From assembly GCA_030844895.1 (NCBI GenBank), contig CM061233.1:56659453-56723452 (forward strand): 64,000 bases of DNA, in the 5' to 3' direction. Both the position numbers and the translations under genes were made by a program. Positions 33,763 through 45,239 of this stretch are shown here, piece after piece. The notes beneath the pieces are model-generated. The model was not told the DNA's origin and ran no database searches. It saw nothing but the letters and a program-made list of their open reading frames with translations. This DNA is from Ambrosia x helenae (Eukaryota; Streptophyta; Magnoliopsida; Asterales; Asteraceae). Positions within the stretch are counted from its first letter, which is position 1, and every line of letters starts with the position of its first letter.

Positions 33763-33889
33763 TTTTTTAACGGCTAACTAAATCCTCACCTAATATTCAC
33801 CCTTATCACCTGTGGGGGGATTCGAACTCCTGACCTCATCACCTTGTACACCCTCACCCCCACACCACTGGGCCAAAGCCTCATGGGAA
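33763..33889 (-). mobile_element. tRNA-derived SINE
   Basis: On the minus strand TGGCCCAGTGG (33875-33865) fits a pol III A box and GGAGTTCGAATCC (about 33830-33818) a B box, spaced about 45 nt apart as in tRNA genes. The 3' end is GCCGTTAAAAAAA. Flanks ACACGCACACCT (33751-33762) and ACACACACACCT (about 33891-33902) are an imperfect 12-bp target duplication. About 127 bp. Confidence 0.72.
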
Positions 33890-33911
33890 CACACACACAC
33901 CTAATCAACCT

Positions 33912-33978
33912 ATCTCTCTCTGTCTCTGTCTCTCCCCCTCTCTCTCTCTCTCTCTGTTTCTTTCTTGCTTTCTTTCTT

Positions 33979-34034
<56 letters not shown>
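33912..34034. repeat. CT-rich microsatellite
   Basis: Long (CT)n with TCTTGCTTTCT interruptions. It produces spurious Ser-Leu and Arg-Glu frames. 34035-34347 is CACCA-rich low-complexity sequence without a gene. Confidence 0.9.
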
Positions 34035-34038
<4 letters not shown>

Positions 34039-34347
34039 TCTTTCTCACTCTACTTAACCACAAACTAGATCCTACCAACCCCACCACCACATACCACCAC
34101 TATAAAGCACCAGCATTATACACCATCACAACCACCATACACCATCACCATTGTCGTTGCCAGCACAATACACCATTGCTGCGACCACAATACACCTCTA
34201 CGGGCACCACAATACACTACCGTCGTCGCCTTCTCACTAAATCCGCCTCACCAACTTTATTGCACCTTCATCAACCCTCCGCTCGCGTACTTCCTAACAA
34301 GGCTTTGGCCAATAAATCGGACATTTAATTCCCAGATCTATCCATTT

Positions 34348-34883
34348 TGTAGATGCATATTATGCAACTAATGCTTTTGTATTGCAAATAACACAAGTTT
34401 TGTTCAACTTCGAATGGTCGAAGGTGATTATACATGGTCGAATGTGGTTTCTGTCTAGTCGAAGGAAGAAGTAAAGGGTCGAAGGTACACAGGGAGGTCG
34501 AAGATAGAAAATAGATTTATGTATGTCTTGATTCGACCATAACGAATGGTCGAACCTGCACATTCGACCAACACAAATGGGCGAATGTGCAGGCTTATAT
34601 AAGGTCAAGTTGATTTTCGAATTGTAACTTTTGACATTTTGTTTTCCCTCCCTGTGTGTGTTTTCCCTAGGTTTATTGTTGAGTCTGTAAAGGTCTTTTA
34701 ATCATTATAAACCGTGATTTCAAGTGTAATACTTTAAGAAAGTGAATGAATTAAAGATGTTTATAATGATTTCTGTGTTTTGCTAGTTTTATTATCATTT
34801 TGTGATCAATTCAGGGATTCCGCACCTGAATTGAACTTGTTTGATCATTATCTTTGTTGTTTAGACGATCCTACGCGCATACA
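34348..34883 (+). repeat. 5' LTR of SIRE-2
   Basis: 536 bp; about a dozen differences from the right copy by eye. It carries at least eight copies of GTCGAA / TTCGAC (34410-34590) before the TATATAAGG promoter box near 34596. Confidence 0.9.
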
Positions 34884-35572
34884 AAGTGGTATCAGAGACA
34901 TTTGGATCAAACAACCACAAATTGATAATATTACAGATGGTTTGGACCCAATTTTGATCAAAACTTTCTGTTTTTCAATGATAAACTGAATTTGGTGTTA
35001 AATTGATTGATTTAAACTTGTTTTCATGGATAAAACTCATAATTCTCTTTGTTAAACTTGTTCCAAATCCAATCCGAAGCAAAACCTGCTTAAAATCATC
35101 AAATTTCATCAACATTTGAAAATTTTTGATCAAAATAACTGATTTTCAAAGAATAACCGTTTTTTCAAACATGAAGGGTCGAACCTAGGGAAATTTGGTC
35201 GAAAGTGAGAGTATTTGGTCGAACCAGGGATTATTTGGTCGAAAGTGGAGTGTTAGTTGGTCGAACCCAGAAAGTTTTAGTCTGATTTTGTTCATTCGAC
35301 CTTATTGAGTATATTCGACCAATCGAGTGGTCGAACGTGGGTGTAAACGGTCGAAAGTGAACTTGAGTTTGTTATTTTCTACATTCTAGCTTTTCCAAAC
35401 GGTCGAACGTGGTTTGAGTTTCACATTCGACCACGCGATTATTACAAAGGGTGGAACGTAGAATTTGTTATAAAACTTTTCTAATCGTTTCGTGTTTAAT
35501 CATTTTCAGATCGATATGTGTAATTTTCCTACAACACCACGACCTATTAAAGTACCACAACAACAGAGAACC
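34884..35572 (+). promoter_or_regulatory. SIRE-2 5' leader with PBS and GTCGAA motif array
   Basis: PBS at 34887, then 690 bp of untranslated leader. From 35164 to 35440 the motif GGTCGAA(A/C)GTG or its complement CATTCGACC recurs about every 20-30 bp. No ORF is supported. Confidence 0.8.
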
Positions 35573-37833
35573 ATGGATCCTTGGTCGGTGGCTGCTCAAA
35601 AGTCTAGTCAACCATCACAATCGATTAACTACATAGCGATGACTTGCTCTATGCCCCAACAAGTTGCACAACCACAATCACAACCACAACCACAACCGAT
35701 GGCTGATTATTGGGGAGTAGCAGCAGCGGCGGTTCATTCTCACACTACCAACGCTATCTCGACTCTTATTCAAGACTTATCGTCGGGTAGTGGAAGCCGT
35801 CCACCAAAGCTTATGGAAATGGTAGACTACAACACATGGAAGACCAAATTCAAGATACACCTTAAGGGAATGGGATTAGAGGGAACGGAAGCTTGGCAAA
35901 TGATTGCTAAGGGCTATGTGGCTCCGATCTTGGAAAACACGGGTAAGCCAATTCCGTTGGAAAACCTTGCTGAGGATGAGAAAAAGAAATTTGCTATTGA
36001 GAAGAAGGCGTTTTCTCAACTGTCCCAGGCCATTAATACTGATCTCTTACATCAGTTTGGGTCTTGCACTACATCTAAATAGTTGTGGGACATGTTACGA
36101 AATCGGCATGATGGGAATGAGAAGACGAGGAAGTTAAGGATGGAGGAACTAAGGAAAGAGTTTGGGAACTTCAGCTATATGGGGAATGAGACGCTGAAGG
36201 AGCTGATCCGAGGTACTGTCATTTACTGACCGAGCTTTCTAGCTATGAGATAAACATACCAATGCCGAAGCTGGTGGACAAGTTTGCTGATGCGTTGCTA
36301 CCATACTGGAATCAGTATATAGAGGTACTGAAGGAAAAGGATGCATACCAATACTGGACCATCAATGAGTTTATTCAGAAACTTGAGAACAAGGAGATGG
36401 AAGAAAAGAGGAAGGAAAAAAGAGCACAAATTCCTCAGAACCCGGATTTATATCATGGTAATGCATCTTCATCTCTTGCTGGTTCAAGTTCTAGTTCAAA
36501 TGTTGCGCTACACATTGCGTGCGTTTCTAGCCAGGTTGAACCATCCAAAACACCTATCAATTACCTTGCACAAACTTCATCTTATACCCCACCATCATAT
36601 CCTACTATAACTTTCATACCACCATTTTCACCTATGCAACAAGCAACTTGTTATTCTGCTAATCTAAACCAACCGCAACAACAAGCCTATATACCTCAAG
36701 TGAACCAAACTCAGATGAATCAAACCCAACCTACTCAGAGTTTAATCGTGTTGGAAACCTCGAACTTGAACAATGTTACTGTTGAGATGGCACAACAACA
36801 TGTAGCATTGGTGTCAGCTACGGTAGCTTCTTATAATGGGCTGGTTGCGAGTCAAATTGGGAACAATAACTTGACCAGTGAAGACTACGCACACATTGAT
36901 AAAGAAGAGATGTAGCTCATTGATATCCGGTGGGCATTTGCTAGTGTTATGAGAAGAGCTACCGAATTCATTGAGAAGACCGGGAGAACTGATCTTTCTA
37001 CTTCCCCAAACACCACATATGGCTTTAACAAGGCCAAAGTGACATGTTTCAATTGTGGTGGGAAAGGTCACTTTAAGAGGGAATGTACACAGCCAGCACA
37101 GCAGGGGAACAGAAATCCTTTCCACACCAACTACCAAAACCGTCAAACCCAAAACCAGGTATCTTACCAAAGCCCTAATATTTCAAGCTTTCAACCACAA
37201 AATACCTACCAGAACCGTCAAAATACTTCACAAAACAACATTCCTGGACAAACCACAACACAAAACCTGAACCAAAATCAAACACAACAAAATCCAAACC
37301 GAACAATCATTCCGATTTCTACACCAAACACACAAACCCAATCAGATAATCAAAACCAAGCCTTGGTGATACAGAAAGACGAGGGTTTTGATTGGACGGG
37401 TATGCAGTTGGGTGTTGAGGAGATTACCACTGGTAATGTGGCATGTGTTGCGCAAAAGATGGATCTGGATGAGCCGGTATGTGTTGAAAAGGAGATAGTA
37501 ACTGAGAAGATGTCTGAAGTGAAAATCGAGGAGTTGAGTGAAGAAAGTGATGATTGTGGAGAGAAGAAATCTGGTTTGATTCTTGATTCGGTTACTGAGG
37601 TGCCAGAACAGTATGATTCAGCTTATTCTGATGTGGAGAGTGAATCTGATTCTGAATCTAGTGTTAACTCACTGGATGATGATATTGACCAACTGCTTGC
37701 TGAAGCTGACTTTTTGATGACCCGCAAATCAAGCATGGTGGATGATGCCTGTACCAGGATTGATTACTCAAAGTTTTTCGCTGGGAAGGAAGCACACTTT
37801 GCACTGATGACGATGACCGAACCTCCAAAATAG
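35573..37833 (+). pseudogene. SIRE-2 Gag, interrupted
   Basis: The likely start is ATG 35573 (MDPWSVAAQKSSQPSQ); an in-frame ATG at 35492 is also open. The capsid part reads MVDYNTWKTKFKIHLKGMGL…AFSQLSQAINTDLLHQFGSC and hits TAG at 36080-36082 before LWDMLRNRHDG. Capsid continues in 36262-36915 (MPKLVDKFADALLPYWNQYI), ends at another TAG, and resumes at 36949 with the first knuckle CFNCGGKGHFKREC. A Gln/Asn-rich and then acidic tail follows. At least two stops and one frameshift make it non-functional. Confidence 0.88.
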
Positions 37834-39592
37834 GTAAGTACTGAATCTACTTCAAAATCAATTTGTGATAAACATTGTGATGCTTGTGATAAATTGATAG
37901 AGGAGAATAAGCATCTCAAGGTTCAGCTTGAGAGTGCTAAAATCAACTGTCAATCATATAAAAAAGAAGCACGAGAGTTTAACAGAGTGCTTGATGGTTA
38001 TAAGAAAGATGTTTCAGAACTTAAAAAGACTTTATCTTTGAAACAACTGCCATAAATAATTACATCAATGATTTAGAAGACACAAAACTTGAAATGGCTA
38101 CCATCAAGTGCTTTGCAGAAAAAGTAAACAAGAAACTTGAGAGTTATAAGCATATTGCTTATGTTGTTGATCATATAATAGAGAAGCCTTCACAGTCTAG
38201 TAGTGCAAACTACAAGGCCGTCCCATCTCCAGTGTTATTTGAAAATCATACTCTACACTCAATAACACCGGAGAGCTCAGTCAAGTCTGAATCGACATCG
38301 GATAATGAGTCGAACACTTCTAGTGTGGGAGACCCAAATTCTGATGTTCGACCAGTTTTGGGACTAAACAATGAAGTTGTAGTTGCTGTAACTGATGATT
38401 CCGATTCTAAGGATGATCAATTTGAGAAGGTATCTGAGAAGGTGTGTGAAATTCCTGATGAAAATCACATAATCACTAACGAACCTGTTTCACCATCTCA
38501 GATTGTGCATCCCTTGGCTAACGCTCATAGAATGAATCAATCAGTTAAGCCTATTGAAAAGAAAAATGAAAAGAAAAATGAATTTTGTGACAAACCCGTC
38601 AAGATTTTCTATCGGATGATTGGATCCGATAAGATAATATCTGACGAGGAATATCCAATCAAATTCGCCAATTATTCAAAGATTGAAAAGATTTGGCAGG
38701 AGAGTACCATTTGGTTCCCAAAGCATGAGCGAACAAATGATGTACCTCCAGAGGTTTTAGAAAGAATTTACTTGGATGTTCCTAAAGAACCGAAAGTTCA
38801 TGTCACAGAATTCATCAAGCCAAAGAATAAGGCTAACAGTTTTCTTGAGCCGACTTACTCTTTGGATCCAGCTCCTGAGAGTCTTAGAAGGAAATGTGTG
38901 GAGGACCAATATCCTATCACCACATACTCTAAGTCGAACGCCATGAATAACTTTGAAGAATATCGTGCGTGTTATAAATGCGGGGAGAGAGGGCATTTAC
39001 TTGCTCACTGCCCGTATGTTAGGCACAAAAGGCACGAGGTGGAAGTGAAGCAAAATTATCAACGTCCAGTCGATAGTCAATGTTATCCACAACAACGTGT
39101 TGTCCCTCAACAGCCACATTTTTATAATCAAAATCATTTTTATCAAAGAAGGGATAATCGTTCAATGACATATGATCGTCGTAACCGGATAGCAACTGAA
39201 AAACCCCTTAAGAAACCAATGGTGAACACAACTGTTGACAAGAAAAAGGTTCCTATTAAACCTCATGTCAAACCAACAGTTGGACCTGTCTCTGTTAAAT
39301 CAGAGAAGGTAACCAAGAAAGTTTCGTTCAAAGACGAAGTAAAGAAACCGGTTGAGACCTCAAAATCTCAAATCCGGATCTTGAAACGTTCGGAACAGCA
39401 TTGGTCACCAAAGGGTTCACAAGGTGCTTCATCTTCACAGGTGAATGAGAATGTTAAAGCTGAAACTGAAAAAAGATTTAATTGATCAAAAAAAGATCAA
39501 TTTAAATCTATCTGATTGTAAGAAAGAATCTTTGAAACACAAAGTTCAAAGACCCAAGACCAAGCAGGCTTGGGTCCCCCGAAAAATCTAAT
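37834..39592 (+). pseudogene. SIRE-2 Gag C-terminal part with second zinc knuckle
   Basis: 37834-38055 encodes a heptad-like coiled coil (CDKLIEENKHLKVQLESAKI). After a stop at about 38055 the main 463-codon frame (38094-39485) has a charged linker, then CYKCGERGHLLAHC (a CX2CX4HX4C knuckle) at about 38970 and a Lys-rich tail. The end RPKTKQAWVPRKI-stop near 39590 closes Gag just before protease. The same W-V-P-(K/R) stop pattern occurs in SIRE-1. Confidence 0.82.
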
Positions 39593-39607
39593 CTTTTTAC
39601 ATGATAT

Positions 39608-40705
39608 GTGCAGGGAGCTTCAGCTGGCCCTGTGAGAAGTCTTTGGATTGTTGACAGTGGAGCTTCTGGTCACATGACAGGGGATCTATCGCTACTGTTC
39701 GATATCAGAAATATTAATCGAGGTTATGTAGCGTTTGCTGGAAATAAGGGTGGATACATTACCATGGAGGGTAGTGTCAGTAATGGAATAGTGAGTTTAG
39801 AGAAAATTTCGTATGTGAAGCAAATCGATTATAATCTACGCAGTGTCAGTCAGATTTGTGATAAGCAGTTTTCAGTTTACTTTGATGACAAATCTTGCTA
39901 TATACTCAAGCCGGGATTCGTATTACCAAAAGAGCCGGTGATGTTATAGACGCCGAGAGTGAACAATTTGTACATTCTCGATATGTCAAAAGCATTGACT
40001 ACATAAGGCCAAGTCACATGTTTCCTCTCCAAGGCTACTGAAAAAGAATCAATAATGTGGCATAGGAGGATGGGACACATTCACCTTCGAAAGATGAATC
40101 AATTGGTGAAGAATGAACTTGTCACAGGCGTGAATGTTAAATATTTTCATTTAAATGACAAGTGTGTGAGTTGCAAGAAGGGTAAGCAGCACAAGCAATT
40201 CCATGAGCCAAAGAAAGTCAATTACGTTGAACTGCCACTTGAGCATTTGCACATGGATCTATTCGGACCAGTCAAACGTAAAAGTCATGCTGGTGAATTG
40301 TACTGTCTTGTGGTTACCGATGACTTTTCCAGATTTTCATGGGTTATGTGCTTGCACCATAAGAGCGACACGTTTGATAATCTGAAAGTTCTGTTCACTC
40401 GATTGGAAAATATCTATGGTCTCAAGATCAAGAGAATTAGGAGTGATAATGGGACGGAGTTTAAGAATGAACAGATGGACGATCTTTGTGAAAACAAAGG
40501 TATTCATCATGAATACAGTGCTCCGTATACCCCACAACAGAACGGTGTTGCTGAACGCAAAAACAGGACTCTAATTGAAACGGCAAGAACAATGCTCGCG
40601 GACTCAAATTTTCCAGTAATGTTCTGGAACGAAGCAATTTACGCAGCTTGTTATACTCTTAATCGTGTTTTAACGGTGAAGAAGTTTGGCAAAACTTCTT
40701 ATTAG
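39608..40705 (+). pseudogene. SIRE-2 protease and integrase core
   Basis: LWIVDSGASGHMTGD is an intact protease active site. A stop at 39947-39949 and another near 40005 precede MWHRRMGHIHLRKM (gag-pre-integrase, 40055). Integrase has the zinc-binding CVSCKKGKQH and the catalytic triad context VVTDDFSRFSWV, RSDNGTEFKN and QNGVAERKNRTL. It ends in TAG at 40703-40705 within FGKTSYE-like sequence; the next frame starts four bases on. Confidence 0.9.
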
Positions 40706-40708
40706 CTG

Positions 40709-41482
40709 TTGAATCGACGAAAGGCAAACTTAGAGTTTCTAGATTCGTTTGGAGCTCCATGTACAATGCTTAATCCATTTGAGAAGTTTGCACCGAAGGC
40801 TGAAGAAGGATTCTTTGTTGGATATGCAACCCCGCTCAAACAGGTTTTCAACAAACGAACTCGTCAGGTCGAGGAGTGGGCTAATGTCGAAGTTCAAAGA
40901 TACACTCAGAATGTACAAGGAAGCAGTCCAGACTGGATGTTTGATTACAAGGATTTCTTTCAATCATTCAATCTAGATAGCTTGGTTGAAGAAGCTGTAT
41001 TACGATTATACTACGAGGTCAAAAACGCAGTGACATCACCGTTGGTGCGTCCGATCACTGTGAACCCCCAAACAGCTTCTAATGATACCAATGCTCCTGT
41101 AGCTGAAGAAGAGGTATTTCAGGAAGCTTCCACAACTCTTAATTCATCGGAATCTGAAGATGACGATGATGTCACAAGTGAAGTTGTTCCAGATACTACT
41201 ACAGACACACCACCAATGAACCCAAATCCACATGGTGCTTCATCATCGAATATGGGTAATGATCTGGATTCCACAGAGAACTTAACTACTCAGACGGGAG
41301 TTCAAGTACCTGATTATCTGGAATCTCGGATACATCGGATTCACCCGATCGAGCAGGTTATTGGTGATCCTGGTAGCAGCGTGATGACGAGAGGTCAACT
41401 GAGGAACGCAAACTCACCAGAAAACCTTGGCGCTCTTGCTTTATATGCCAAAATTCAAAAATCAGGTTTTCAAAATGACTGA
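40709..41482 (+). pseudogene. SIRE-2 integrase C-terminal module and linker to RT
   Basis: FLDSFGAPCTMLNPFEKFAP then FFVGYATPLKQVFNKRTRQV is the copia integrase end. After it comes an acidic Ser/Thr/Asp linker, and IEQVIGDPGSSVMTRGQLRN marks the approach to RT as in SIRE-1. It stops at 41480-41482; the same frame continues as SFACYVSQVEPRTYKDAL into RT. Confidence 0.85.
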
Positions 41483-43038
41483 TCTTTTGCTTGTTATGTT
41501 TCGCAGGTTGAGCCGCGGACATACAAGGACGCTCTTTTGGATGACGCTTGGGTAGAGGCTATGCAGGAGGAGTTATTGCAGTTTCAGAAACTCGAAGTGT
41601 GGACACTGACAGATTTACCTCCAGGACGGAAAAAGATAGGAACGAAATGGGTGTTCAAGTGTAAGAAAGATAACAGAGGAGTGATTGTCAGGAACAAAGC
41701 TCGTTTGGTCGTACAAGGCTTTCATCAAGTTGAAGGAATTGATTACAACGAGATTTATGCACCGGTTGCACGCTTAGAAGCTATCCGAATGTTTCTCGCG
41801 TTTGCATCATATAAGAAATTTAAGGTGTATCAAATGGACGTCAAAAGCACGTTTCTTTACGGTGTGGTCAAGGAGGAAGTTTACGTTGGTCTCCACCAGG
41901 CTTTGAGGATCCTATTCACCGGGATAAGGTCTACGTTCTAAACAAAGCTCTTTACGGGTTGCACCAGGCTACGAGGCAATGGTATGAGGAGCTGAGCACG
42001 TATCTTCTGTCCAAAGGATTTAAACGAGGTTTGGTAGATTGCACACTGTTCGCAAAACGAACAGGGGATGACTTACTTCTAGTGCAGATTTATGTTGATG
42101 ACATTATTTTTGGTTCTACTAACGAACTTCTGTGCAGAGAATTTGAACGTGTTATGCAGGAAAAGTTCGAAATGAGTGCGATGGGAGAGCTGCAGTTTTT
42201 CCTAGGCTTGCAGGTGGACCAAAGACCAATGGGGATCTTTATTCACCAGACGAAGTATGTTTCTGAAGTCTTGAGCCGATTCCAGATGGATGATTCAAAG
42301 CCAATGGATACCCCGATACAACCTAATCACGGGATTGGTGTTGATGCTAAGGGGGAGCTAACTGATCCTTTCACATACAGAGCAATCGTCAGATCTCTGA
42401 TGTACCTCACCGCCTCCAGACCAGATATAATGTTTGCCACATGTCTCTATGCACGTTATCAGTCGAAGCCGAAACAGAGTCATCTTGCAGTTGTCAAACG
42501 TATCCTTAGATATCTGAAGGGTTGTCCGTCGAGAGGACAATGGTACCCTAATGATGATAATTTTGACCTAATCGCTTTTAGTGATGCAGATTGGGGTGGA
42601 TGTGACAAAGACAGCAAATCCACAACGGCTGGATGCCAGTTTTTGGGGAGCAGGCTCGTGACCTGGCAATGCAAGAAACAAACGGCAGTTGCATTATCCA
42701 CATGTGAAGCAGAATACGTCTCAGCATCAAGCTGCTGCTCACAGGTTCTTTGGATACAACAACAGATGGTGGACTACGGTTTGCAATTTCTTAAAACCCC
42801 TATTTACTGTGATAATAGAGTCGCAATTGCATTAACAAAAGACTTAGTAAATCACTCGAAAGCTAAACATATCCGGATTAAATATCATTTTATCCGTGAT
42901 TGTTATGCAAAAGAGTTGATCGATATGGTCAAAATCCACACTGACTATCAACGTGCAGATCTTTTTACCAAAGTTTTTGATAAATCAAGATTTGAATATC
43001 TTTTAAAAGCTAATGGTATTAAAGAAAAACAGGACTGA
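41483..43038 (+). pseudogene. SIRE-2 reverse transcriptase / RNase H, one frameshift
   Basis: First part (41537-41941): WVEAMQEELLQFQKLEVWTL, KARLVVQGFHQVEGIDYNEI, PVARLEAIRMFLAFA and QMDVKSTFLYG. The frame is lost near 41890-41940 and resumes at 41943-43038: LYGLHQATRQWYEEL, VQIYVDDIIFGST (intact YVDD), FLGLQVDQRPMGIFIHQTKY, SDADWGGCDKDSKSTTAGCQ, STCEAEYVSAS, YCDNRVAIALTKD and HIRIKYHFIRD. RNase H keeps D, E and D. Apart from the frameshift the domain is complete. Confidence 0.92.
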
Positions 43039-45239
43039 TCACCACCTCAGTTTATCATTTTTTTAGTACAGTTTTTATTGTTTTTCAGAAAAATACAAAA
43101 ATCCAAAAATAAGTTTTACATTTCTTAGATAGAATTTATTTTCAGAAAAACCAAAAACATTGAAAAATTCAAAAACCCATAAAAATTAGAAAAACCCAAA
43201 ATGATTTCCTGGAGAAAATGGGGAAATGATAGTACATCAGTGGGAATCTGACACATTCTAAAGAAATGTAATGCAATATAAGGCGTGTGTCCGAGTCTAT
43301 GTGATGTGTTGATAGGCTTTGTAGACCTATTACAGCGTGCCTGATACATACATATCAAACGAATTTTTGTGTGGATGAACTCCTCATGGACATATGGTCT
43401 TAGTACCGTAATTTCGTTTGATTGGGTATTTGTACAAAACTCTGAGGTTTCGGGTCGTTATGTTATTAGTTGTCTAGGGATAGCCTCTCTGATCTTCTGC
43501 TGTAAGTAATTACGGACCTAGATCATACAGGGTGTCTTTATAAAAGAGCTTTAAAGCCAAATCCTAAAGTTACCGAATTGAGGAACTTTCCATGTATGAC
43601 GATAATCAGATTATCTATTACATCATATCCAATCAATGATGCAAATCATGATTGATATTAGCCCTCAACCTGGTAGAGTGCATATGTTACTTTGTTGCAT
43701 TGATTTGCTGACCTGTATACCTCTGTGCCTCATACCTTGTAAATTACAGATGACAAACGCATAATCACGCGTTACAATGAGTCTTTGTGCATTTACTTCT
43801 TGATACGGGAGTATGTCGTGTGTGTGGGAACCACATACAATTGAGTTTATACTATAAATAAAAGTATCAGTTTAAAGCACTACACAACAGTCTGCATGTG
43901 AGTTTATGTGGATCACAATATCAGCAGTTGCTAGATCACACATTGTCTTTAATGATAATAAATCAAAAGATCAACTGTGTGATCCTATTTCTCAATAACT
44001 GATATGATCCCTTTACCGGAAATCACAAAACATTTACATTTTGCGAATTTTATATTTCTCGTCAAAAATACAAAACTCAAAAAGATTTTAGGTGTGTTTT
44101 AACAAAAAGTTTAGAAAATTCAAAAAGATTTTACAATTTTATCTTATTTTTGATAGCTGATGGTGGTTGATGATGATTTTCTAAAACTTGATGGACCATT
44201 TGAGTTTTGTCATCTTTAAATGAGAACTAATGAATGTCGGATGCTTAAAAGTTGAAAAATATTTTGAATGGGACTCGATTTTGAGATTTGGTAAAATTTT
44301 CAAAAATTCCAATTTTCATTCGCCCCTTCGTTGGGTCGAAGGTGGAATTTTGTCTGCTCATTCGTACCTTTTAAACAGTCGAATGTGAGTGTTCATGTGA
44401 CTTTTTCACATTCGAACCCTTGTTCTACATTCGAACCTTTCAGTAGGGTTGAAGGGGAAAAAGTTTCACATTCGCCCTAGTCAAACGGTCGAATGTGGAG
44501 CCTATATATACCATATCTGCACATTCGACCCCCACTTTCAAAAAATTTCAAAATTCTGAGATTAAGTGATCTTGTGGGTGTGTTTTAATTTTCATACCAT
44601 TGTGTTCGTCTTGTATCACTGATCATTTTGCCATATCGTTTGCAGGTTATAATCCATTACACAGCTCATAATCGTTGATTTTGTGACCAAGCCCTAACTG
44701 CCATTAAACTTCGATTTTAACTTGTTAATTGTTAAAAAATTTTATACGGATTCATTGCTTATGTGTTTTAGGGGGAGAATGAACAAAAATTTAGGGTTAA
44801 ATTCAATCAGATTGATCAATTGTTGTTTTAAATAGTTCGAACCTTAGTTTTTAGTGGAAAACACATAATCAATGGACGATAATTGCAATTGTTGGTTGAA
44901 AATGCTTAATCGGTCATGTTAGAGTGTGTTTGAATCAAAATGGCATGTTAAAAAGGACCAAATCAGAATTTGGTGTTCAAGGAGATGAACAGTCTCCTTC
45001 GCCCAATTTTAAACGGTCGAATGTGACTGTTTGGGCGAAGGTGGATGTTCTATCGGTCGAACCTGGAAACAAACGGTCGAATGTACACTTTTACAAAATG
45101 ATTTTCACATTCGAACCCTTGTTTTCACATTTGAACCAACGACTGGTCGAATGTAGAAACTGATAATCAAATTTTTTCAAGTTTTGTTATTTTTTGTCTG
45201 TTTTTAACATGTTTGCTTGATTTGTTTTGCAGTTTTATA
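43039..45239 (+). other. SIRE-2 spacer between RNase H and ORF3
   Basis: 2.2 kb with no supported coding region. Two clusters of the GTCGAA / TTCGAC motif lie at about 44325-44540 and 44998-45150. A pyrimidine-rich tract ending TTGTTTTGCAG (45222-45232) lies 8 bp before the ORF3 ATG and looks like a splice acceptor. Spacers of this kind are usual between pol and the third ORF in SIRE-type elements. Confidence 0.75.

Noticed and set aside
33844..34090. Ser-Leu-rich plus-strand frame and Arg-Glu-rich minus-strand frame
   Set aside because: Translation of the CT microsatellite and the SINE; no protein signal.
41482..41507. Intron between integrase and RT of SIRE-2 (TTTCGCAG)
   Set aside because: The reading frame continues through a single TGA and matches the open SIRE-1 protein there, so a stop mutation is simpler.
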